From positions 620,001 through 684,000 of the forward strand of contig OY752145.1 of assembly GCA_963573315.1 (NCBI GenBank): DNA of 64,000 nucleotides, read 5' to 3'. Under the pieces are notes generated by a model that saw nothing but the letters and a program-made list of their open reading frames with translations, was not told where the DNA came from and ran no database searches. Below are positions 56,450-64,000 of the stretch, piece by piece. This DNA comes from Entomortierella parvispora (lineage: Eukaryota; Mortierellomycota; Mortierellomycetes; Mortierellales; Mortierellaceae). Both the position numbers and the translations under genes were made by a program. How positions within the stretch are numbered: the stretch's first letter is position 1; the number at the start of each line of letters is the position of its first letter.

Positions 56450-59395
56450 ATGAACAACATTCCTCGCGGCAATGCCCCCACCCCCATGCGTCGCGCCATG
56501 CCCCGCATGACCCTCTCCCAGATGGGTGGTGGCTCTCCTATCCCAAAGCCCGAGACACCCTTCTCCAACTTTTCGCGATTCGTGTATGTTTGCATGTTTG
56601 CTCTTTTTTTTTTTTTTTTTTTTTTATTGTCGTTTCTACTACCTGTTTGGACCATGGCGTCATGGAAATGGACTTGTAAATGCCTTCTTACTAACATTAT
56701 AAACTTGCCTCCCCTGTTTCCTCTTTCCTCTTTTCTCTTTCCTCCTGGCTTTTTGGACTCTTAGTGATCCCTCAGGAAAACTCAACTTCAACGGCAAGGC
56801 GATCCTGCATGCAGACGGCGTAGACTTTAGCAATGGAAACAGCTTCAAGATCAACATGGAGGAACTAAAGCTGCTCGAGGAACTTGGCAAGGGACAGTAC
56901 GGAACCGTCCAAAAAGTCTATCACAAGCCCACCAACGTTACCATGGCAATGAAGGTATGTTCTCTTGGACTGTGCTCTCCTGTCTGGCCCGGTCGACGGC
57001 CAGGCAAGACCCTCCCCTCTGACGGATCATGTTACCGACTTTCAGGACTCGCCGTTTTGCCACCGATTGGCCATTGCTCGGCGCAAGCAGGGAAGGGTTG
57101 AGGTGTGTGGGATCTGGTAAAGACAGGATCTACAAGTGGATATTGGTTGTCTTTTTGACAGCAGCCTTGCCTTGTGCTGGTGTGTGTAGTGTTGGGAAAG
57201 CGATCAGGGTGCTGGACACGCTGCATTTTTTTTTCTTGTTGTCGTTGTGTATGTGCGCAAGCACTTCGTCATTGCCATCATTCTCTGTCACCCAAGATGC
57301 CCTTTTGTGTTCCCAGTCCCTCCAGAACCTGCCTTTTTCTTTCCTCCTGATCGCGCTTGACTCTCTCCTTCTTTCCCCGCCCATCGCTCCTTTTGTTGTG
57401 TGTCCATCACTTCCCGCAAACATGCTGCAGGAGAGGTGACGGACAAAGAGCCGAGGGGCGTGCAAGAGTCGACAAGCGGTGGTCAATTGGAGAAAGAAAA
57501 AAAAAAAAAAAAAAAAAAAAAAGAAGAGTCAACGACCTGGTTCAAGCCCCTCGACACGGTTTGAACCAATCGCGCTCGACCCAACATCCAATTTTATCTT
57601 TTTTCACCCTTCCGAAGGTTCTTGTGCTTTGCTCTGCTGCTGTTGGGGGCTGCGGCGGCGGACCATGTGTCGGTCGGCTTTGCTGTCGTGGAAAATTGGC
57701 CACCATTTTTGTTCTCTTTGCATGGCTGAGAGTCGGCTGTCCATATCCGATAACCCTTCTTGGAATACAGGATTCAATCTTTGCTGGTCAACCAGACTTC
57801 TCTGAGAAACTCTTGATGAGGGGTGCTCTTAATTGGACGTACAAAATTACAATTTACGTGAAGCGACTAGACCTCAAATGGAGGACTGACTCCCTTCTCA
57901 CCAACTGTGGACTATTTCACGGATCACGTCCTGAACTTTTTGTCCTGGAAAAAAAAACATTGAGCTAACTCGTTTTGTCCTTTTCCCTTCTTAGGAAATT
58001 CGTTTGGAGCTGGATCAGAGCAAGTTGAATTCCATTCTCATGGAACTGGATGTTCTCCACAAGTCTGCAAGTCCATATATTGTCGAGTTTTATGGCGCTT
58101 TCTTCATCGAGACTTGCGTATACTACTGCATGGAGTTCATGGATGCTGGATCATTGGACAAATTGTACCAGATCGGCGTGCCTGAGGATATTCTTTCCCA
58201 TATCACGCGCTCGGTAAGTTGAGGAGACGAGCAAAACAGGCTCTGGGATAACCTGCAGGGCCCTCATGAACGTCGCCCACTCTCATGTTTTCTTTTTTAT
58301 TCTTAAAAAGTCAGTTGCAACAAGGCTCACAAAAATCGCTTTTTGGACATGTTAGATGGTCAGGGGCCTGAAGTTCTTGAAGGACGACCTCTCTATCATT
58401 CATCGTGGTATGGAAAAAAAACTGTTTGGCTCTAGATGTCTGAGACATGACCTCATTTGCCTATTACCAAATCTTGGACGTGGGCTCTGCTCATCATCCC
58501 CATCAAAGCAGGTGCTAACATGAATTTACTCTATTCGTTTGGTGCTCTATAGATGTAAAGCCCACAAACGTGCTGGTCAACTCAAAGGGAGAAGTTAAGC
58601 TCTGTGACTTTGGAGTGTCAGGACAGTTGGTTCAGTCCATGGCAAAGACCCACATTGGATGCCAAAGTTATATGGCGGTAAGATAAAACCGCCTCATTCT
58701 TCCCATTGTCAAACTGGACAACCTTATTCCTTTTTACTCAACCCCTCGCGTCCCATCCCTCCCTATTCTTTTAGCCTGAGCGTATTTCGCAGGGACACAC
58801 ATACACGGTTCAGTCGGACGTTTGGTCTCTTGGATTGTCGATTTTGGAGACTGCCGAAGGATCCTACCCATACCCACCCGAGAAATACAACAGTGTCTTT
58901 GCGCAATTGGCAGCCATTGTGGAAAGTCCCCCTCCTAGTCTCCCTGAGAGTTACTCTCAAGACGCTCGTGACTTTGTTGCTTTGTGCTTACTCAAGGACG
59001 CCAAAGAGCGACCTGCATACAAAGCATTGCTGGTAAGCATTTTTTTTTCTTTTTTTGTTTCAGTCAATGGCAAGGTCCGGAGAAAAACACGGTTTTACAG
59101 GAACGTGGACGCCGTTGGAAATGACCAGCTTTGGCAACAACAACAACAACAACAGCAGCAGCAGCAGCAGCAGCGCCCTCCTCGTCTATATTAAGCTTTG
59201 TGTTTGACCTTTCGTCGTTTCTCGACTGAATACCATTCCTCTCGTTTTGTGTGCTTTTTATAGGAACATCCATTCTTGTCAAAGTACGGCGAGGATGAGG
59301 TCGATATGAAGAGCTGGGCCGTGAAGGCAATGGAGGCACGTATTGCGCGTGAAGAGGCCGCCAAGAATGGCACTGTTGCTCCTCCCCCATCATAG
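56450..59395 (+). CDS. PBS2: PBS2/Wis1-type MAP kinase kinase
   Basis: Seven exons (56450-56583, 56765-56954, 57995-58213, 58356-58407, 58553-58677, 58775-59032, 59264-59395) close as 369 residues. The kinase domain is complete: glycine loop [19 protein letters not shown] lysine AMK (Lys108), IIHRDVKPTN (Asp199), CDFG (Asp217), and the activation loop [20 protein letters not shown] with Ser227 and Thr231 as the expected MAPKKK targets. GCQSYMAPERI is typical of Pbs2/Wis1, the MAPKK of the Hog1/p38 stress pathway. The fungal Dikarya proteins are much longer; here the N-terminal scaffold part is nearly absent (about 75 residues before the kinase). A 1040-nt intron separates exons 2 and 3. The last intron carries a CAA/CAG repeat. 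Confidence 0.92.
56955..57994 (+). other. Long (1040 nt) intron of the MAPKK gene
   Basis: It follows the invariant ATP-lysine codon. It contains an A tract at about 57489-57512 and CT-rich parts. No supported gene or RNA lies inside. Confidence 0.8.
59136..59173 (+). repeat. CAA/CAG microsatellite in MAPKK intron 6
   Basis: CAA repeats followed by CAG repeats within the intron 59033-59263. It is non-coding here, unlike the CAG runs in the CENP-B-type and API5 genes. Confidence 0.85.
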
Positions 59396-59616
59396 TTGGG
59401 TTCTTATCCCTGGTGCCCATGCTTTGTCTCTCCAGTTTATCATTCATCCCATCTCTCCCTCCTCTTTACCCCCCTCTCAGTCTCTCTTTTTCTCATCGAT
59501 GTTCATGGACGCCGACAACACTCAACTCTCTTACTCATAGACAAGTGATATAATCCTACTTGAAAACGATAAAGACCAAAAAAAAAAAAAAATCTATTCT
59601 ATGATACAGTTTTAGT

Positions 59617-61887
59617 TCACTTGGAGCCCTTGGTGTCCTTGGCGTCCTTGGGCAAAGGACTAAGCAGACTCTTTCGAGCCAAATAGTGCTGAAACTCCCA
59701 TTCGATCTGCTTCCGGGCATCCTCCAATCCATATTTTTCACAGGTCTCGAGCACAATCTCATAAGACTGCTCGCTCTTTCGGATATCCATTCGACCCATC
59801 TCATTCCATAGCACGAGGACCTGCTGTCCCTGGCCGGATCCATGCAAGGCCGCCATGAGATTGTTGATCAAGAACGTGGCCGGAACAAATCCCTTTTCCA
59901 TCATCTTGTAATACCACTCCATGGAATATCTCAGATCACCGTTCTGGAGGTAGCCCGAGATCAAGATTGAATACGACAGCGCATCAGGTCGAACTCCCGA
60001 GCTTGCCATATCATCAAACGTCAGGATCATCTCGTCCAGATCCCCTTGAAGAGCATAGGCGGCCAAGAGGGCGTTGAAGGATCTCTGGTCGGGTCTAATC
60101 CGGAGAGCGTCCATCGTCCCGAGGATCACTTTGAAGGAACTCACATCAACTTCGCCGACACTGGCCGACAACAAGGAATTGAACGTGTGTCGGTTCGGCA
60201 AGAGTCCATCGTTCACGACCATGGTCTTGAGGATCTCCATGGATTCGGGCACGCCGACGTGAGAGAGTGCGCCGGCGATCAAGGCCGAGTACGCGATCAC
60301 GTCCGGTTGGATATTGGCATTCTTCATCGCATTGAAAATGGCCTTGGCTTCCGGGTACTTGTCCATCTTGATGTTGGCGTCAATCATGGCTGTGAACGTG
60401 AACATGTCCGGTCGATGACCTTGCTTCGCCATCTCTTTCATGATCAACGGCGTTTGCGAAAACCGATTCGTACGGATGGATCGGATGATGAGCATATTAA
60501 AGTCGCGTCGGTTCATCCCAAACGTCTCTTCCTCCTCTTCCTCCTCTGTCTTTTCTTTTCCTCCCCGTCCCGTTTTGTCCTGATTCGCGGCGCCCCTCTT
60601 CTTCAGTCTTTTGTCTTGTTGTCTCTTGTGGTCCTGAATAAACCTTCCCAGGATCTCTTTTGGGTCCATGCCTAAAGCGGACAATACTTGGACGTTGGCC
60701 TTCAATCCCTTGTCCTCTGCCTCCTGAACAAGCTTCTGGGCCTCATGGTGATGTTTGTTGGCCTTCATGACCTTGACCAAGGAAGAATAGGTATACTGAT
60801 CTGGCTGGATCCCGTCCTCCTGCATCTCCTCAAACACCCGTTGAGCTCCCGTCAGATTTTTGGCCAACGCGTACGCGTTCAAGAGCGCATTGTAATGGGT
60901 GATATCCCGTTCCACTTCAAAAAGCGGCATCTCTTCAAAGTATTCCCTAGCAAGACTCGGCTTCTTTGTCCGACCACAGATCGAAATCATGAGCAGGTAC
61001 GTGCTAGAGGTCAACTTCATCTTTTTTTCTCGCATCTCCCTCAATAATGACTGGGCCCTGGACAGTTGATTCTCATGCTTGCAGATATCCAACATGATGT
61101 GATATGTCGCCTCCACATAAGGGATCCCTTCCTTTTTCATCGACTCCAACAGGTTGAGACAGCTCCTGAAATCCGACAGCTTGAAATAGGCCTTGAGGAG
61201 CACATGGTGGATCTCGGGTACTTTGGCATGTCGCGTCTTGGCCACATCGGCCAGGATCCTTCGCATCTTGGGGATGACTCGGTATTGATCCCGGAGAGCG
61301 TTGAGTGCAATCATAAAGTCGACTGGTTGTAATAGTGCTAGAGTCACAGGGTCATCCGCCAACGTCCGGTAGTTGGCCAAGAGTCGTTCCTGTTCCTGTG
61401 GATTGAAAGGTTGAGAGGAGGATCGGAGGGCTTCGTATTGATCACGCCACTTTTGAATAGGTTCTGGCGCATTGTTGGGATAGTCATGTCCATACAAACG
61501 AGGATCGTACTCTGGTTCGTCAGAGGAGGAAGAAGTTGAAAGAGGTGATGTTGAAGGAGGTTCGCTCGTGATGGAAGGAGCAGAGGAAGATTTTCGTATT
61601 GAAGAAGAAGAAGAGGGCTTTGTGGTAGTAGTGGTCGAGGAGACATCTTCATCCAGGTCGTCAAAGGTCACGGTGCGCGCAGCTTGGGACATGGATGAGG
61701 TTGAGAAGCGAGAGAGACGACCTATTGAGCGCGCAGGGTTGGTTTGTGCCGGCAAAGAGGAGGAGGACAACGACGACAGAGACGAGCCAAGGGTCCAGTG
61801 GGTATTGTTGTTGGGACATGGACATTGATGGGACGATCTCGAGGCACGGAGTCCAGTCCTGAGAAGGGCCTGACAGTGGCGATGCAT
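59617..61887 (-). CDS. Mitochondrial pentatricopeptide-repeat protein
   Basis: This is one exon of 756 residues. The N-terminus is rich in Arg, Ser and His with few acidic residues (MHRHCQALLRTGLRASRSSH), which suits a mitochondrial targeting peptide. Two blocks of PPR repeats follow, about 230-400 and 480-700. Examples are ATYHIMLDICKHENQLSRAQ, THYNALLNAYALAKNLTGAQ, QYTYSSLVKVMKANKHHHEA, FTFTAMIDANIKMDKYPEAK, IAYSALIAGALSHVGVPESM and RSFNALLAAYALQGDLDEMI. A charged linker with an acidic run (TEEEEEEETFG) lies between the blocks. PPR proteins bind specific organellar RNAs and act in processing, stability or translation; the target is unknown. The gene is divergent from SIN1, 353 bp between starts. 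It lacks introns, unlike most neighbours. Confidence 0.9.
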   Translation of the reverse strand: MHRHCQALLRTGLRASRSSHQCPCPNNNTHWTLGSSLSSLSSSSLPAQTNPARSIGRLSRFSTSSMSQAARTVTFDDLDEDVSSTTTTTKPSSSSSIRKSSSAPSITSEPPSTSPLSTSSSSDEPEYDPRLYGHDYPNNAPEPIQKWRDQYEALRSSSQPFNPQEQERLLANYRTLADDPVTLALLQPVDFMIALNALRDQYRVIPKMRRILADVAKTRHAKVPEIHHVLLKAYFKLSDFRSCLNLLESMKKEGIPYVEATYHIMLDICKHENQLSRAQSLLREMREKKMKLTSSTYLLMISICGRTKKPSLAREYFEEMPLFEVERDITHYNALLNAYALAKNLTGAQRVFEEMQEDGIQPDQYTYSSLVKVMKANKHHHEAQKLVQEAEDKGLKANVQVLSALGMDPKEILGRFIQDHKRQQDKRLKKRGAANQDKTGRGGKEKTEEEEEEETFGMNRRDFNMLIIRSIRTNRFSQTPLIMKEMAKQGHRPDMFTFTAMIDANIKMDKYPEAKAIFNAMKNANIQPDVIAYSALIAGALSHVGVPESMEILKTMVVNDGLLPNRHTFNSLLSASVGEVDVSSFKVILGTMDALRIRPDQRSFNALLAAYALQGDLDEMILTFDDMASSGVRPDALSYSILISGYLQNGDLRYSMEWYYKMMEKGFVPATFLINNLMAALHGSGQGQQVLVLWNEMGRMDIRKSEQSYEIVLETCEKYGLEDARKQIEWEFQHYLARKSLLSPLPKDAKDTKGSK

Positions 61888-62240
61888 GGTGAATGAGTCC
61901 TTTGAGGAATGTTAGAAGGAACAGGAGAAAGAAGGAGGAAGGAGCCCAAAGGGGACACACTCAGTGTTGACATGCAAAGAACAGTCACTGCGACGGTTGG
62001 TCACGGGACCTTGCATGGGCGCATGCATGATGCATGCATGCATGCATTGCATTGCACACAAATGCACATCTCTTTCGTCTGTGCCCATCTTCTTCAGGTT
62101 CTCCTTGTCGCTCCCCCGCCTCCTTCCTCTCCCTCTCACCTCTGTTATTCCTCTCCCCTCTCTTCCCTTTCGCCTCCTTTGTATATATTTCTCATCTCGT
62201 CTTTGTATTTAGTCCTCATCATACCCTTCCATCGTCGGCA
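61888..62240. promoter_or_regulatory. Divergent promoter with GCATGC palindromic repeats
   Basis: GCATGCATGATGCATGCATG and further CATGCATT units run from 62021 to 62056. CATGCATG is self-complementary and resembles RY-type sites. It is followed by a CT-rich SIN1 leader. It sits midway between the PPR and SIN1 starts. Confidence 0.45.
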
Positions 62241-64000
62241 ATGTCCGTTCTAACTGACCCATCCTACATCGTCCATAACCTGCGTCTGAGCAATCTGCGG
62301 TTGGACGACCGCACCTCGGACAAGGTCATCACTTTCCCACCACAGCTCCTCTCAAATGAATACATCAAGGCCGCAGGCCCCGTCTTTGTCGAGATGCAGT
62401 ACTGCTACTCGCCCAACATCAGTCACGATTACATGATGCTCAGCAACAACTCGCTGCTTTCAGACTCGCGCATCACCATGCCCGATGCTAGCACCCCTTC
62501 CTCCTCCTCAACTACAGTCCAAGGAAAGGCCCCCTATACTGGGCGAGGCAAGTATGACCGACGTCGGATTGTAGCTGCCCAGGCTGCTGCCGCCGCGGCT
62601 GCTGCTGGACTTGGAAGAGGAGGCATCGAAGGCGGATCCTCGAACGCCTTCCCAATGCAGCCGGCGCCTGTACCGGCTGTACGTGTGCCTATCCCAATGG
62701 CCGTCGCCAGCATGGAGAGTGACGATGATATCGACCTAGACGACGAAGAGCCAGTGTAGGTGGACCTGTCGGTAGATTCTCCTGTCGTCGCTACCTGAAC
62801 ATTTTCTCTAACGTCTTTTTTTTTCATCTTTGCGCTGGTGTGTAGGAAATCGCCACCAAGAATGTTTCCCAAGGTGGCAATACCCACACCTATTGGTGGC
62901 AACTTTGCGCCTGGCATCTTTGTCACCACGCCATCCAGACCAGGATCTGTCACGATTGCAGAAGATACCCAAACACAGCAAAAACAGATTGAGGCCACCC
63001 TTGCCCTGGCGCAATCACAACTGGACCCGACAGAACCAGCAGCTGCAGAGGGTGAAACACCCGAGGTGGAGGTTGACATTGGCGATGTCACCATCGATTC
63101 CATGAACTCGCCCATTGACCTCTCCCCAGCAGACTCGACGACCATGGCACGGATAATGAGAGAGTCTGCACCGTCTATGAATACCCTCATGTCGCCAGCC
63201 CGGATACGACCCAACACACCACCCCCCAGCAAAACGATGGCGCCTATTACAGGAATGTTGGCAGAACCGGTGCATCTGGGCCAACTCCCGCCCGTGTCAT
63301 TGCTGACCAGGCTCATCACTCAACAAAAGACAAGAGAGGACAACCCGTTTGCGGAAGAATTCCTTCGGGTCGCAGGCATGGGCGAAACAACACCTGTACA
63401 GCTAAAGATTTATTTGCCCAACAGCGACAAACCAAAGGACCCCATGCAAGTAGTCGTGAAGCGCGAGGCATCTGTAGAGGATGTCATTGGCTATATCTTA
63501 TACCAGTACTATCATGAAGGACGAACCCCAGCCTTGAGTGATGACCATTCCACAGTCGTCCAATGGAATCTACGCATTGTGGAAGACGATGGCGAGATTG
63601 ATGATGATTTACCAGGTAATTTATAGTGTGTACAAAAATGGTCCCTGGCACTTTATGGATTGGCACCTCCCTGACTTTTTTTTTCTTTCTTTCGATTGAT
63701 CTATAGCTGTGGACAGGACTTTGAAGATTGGAAGGTTTTCTATGAACCAGCGTTTTGCCATGAACCAGTTTGCTCTTTGTGAGGCAACAGCAGCCCAAGT
63801 ACAAATCAACGAGAATCTTTATGCAAAATCAGGACGGACTCTTACACGACCGAAACGACAGCAGAGGATGCCGTCGGCAGCTTCGGCTGTCGATTCATCG
63901 GATCATGCAAATGGTGCTACAGGCATTGCAAGAGATCAAAGTTTGGGTACAGACGGAGGGACGCCACTCGACAGCGTAGCACATGGAGCCACAAATGTCG
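62241..64000 (+). CDS. AVO1: SIN1/AVO1, TORC2 subunit (partial at 3' end)
   Basis: Three exons are seen (62241-62755, 62846-63615, 63707 to the edge); the rest lies outside. The N-terminus begins MSVLTDPSYIVHNLRLSNLR and runs into a disordered, Ser/Thr/Pro-rich region. The CRIM domain lies at about 340-465: SLLTRLITQQKTREDNPFAE, VQLKIYLPNSDKP, VEDVIGYILYQYYHEGRTPA, WNLRIVEDDGEIDDDLP. Sin1/Avo1 uses CRIM to present AGC kinases (Ypk, Akt type) to TORC2 at the plasma membrane. The Ras-binding-like and PH domains expected further on are not in the window. The open frame continues to the last base. Confidence 0.92.

Noticed and set aside
56044-56764. Overlapping long frames of Ser/Leu/Phe/Pro composition
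   Set aside because: They come from a C/T-rich leader with few stops; only the part from 56450 belongs to the kinase.
57811-57890. Possible C/D snoRNA in the long MAPKK intron (TTGATGA ... CTGA)
   Set aside because: The C box is off consensus and the flanks do not form a terminal stem.

Overview
The window is nuclear DNA of an intron-rich filamentous fungus. Genes lie on both strands and are close together. They have many short GT-AG introns (mostly 70-100 nt), CT-rich leaders and a eukaryote-only gene content. A coronin-7 type gene, a CENP-B-type DNA-binding gene and a fungal single-polypeptide acetyl-CoA carboxylase, together with a tandem DUF4419 family, suggest an early-diverging lineage such as Mortierellomycota. 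That placement is inference; no rRNA or other marker is present.

Layout. 1-12 kb: the 3' end of IML1/DEPDC5 (GATOR1/SEACIT), POLA2/POL12 (DNA polymerase alpha B subunit), an unrecognised Arg/Pro/Gly-rich protein divergent from POLA2, and WDR59/MTC5 (GATOR2/SEACAT). 12-19.5 kb: five head-to-tail DUF4419 paralogues on the minus strand, the first broken by an in-frame stop. 20-28 kb: ACC1 (2230 codons). 29-32 kb: a three-domain protein joining an Ap4A-hydrolase-like Nudix domain, a TTP-type tandem CCCH zinc finger and an eIF5-type W2 domain. 32-36 kb: coronin-7. 37-39 kb: a CENP-B-type DNA-binding protein. 39.6 kb: a 56-residue MLRQ/NDUFA4-like subunit. 40-42 kb: PIG-X/PBN1. 44-45.5 kb: a secreted histidine-brace (LPMO-like) protein. 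45.8-48 kb: an amino-acid/GABA permease. 50-52 kb: RAD23. 52.5-55.5 kb: API5. 56.4-59.4 kb: a PBS2-type MAPKK. 59.6-61.9 kb: a mitochondrial PPR protein. 62.2 kb to the end: the 5' part of SIN1/AVO1 (TORC2).

Most genes are housekeeping and do not form one pathway. Three of them (IML1, WDR59, SIN1) belong to TOR signalling. The accessory-looking parts are the DUF4419 array and the Nudix-CCCH-W2 fusion, and the fusion is the best candidate for an undescribed system. Splice models were assembled by hand. Every complete model closes in frame with canonical GT-AG sites, except two introns that require GC-AG.
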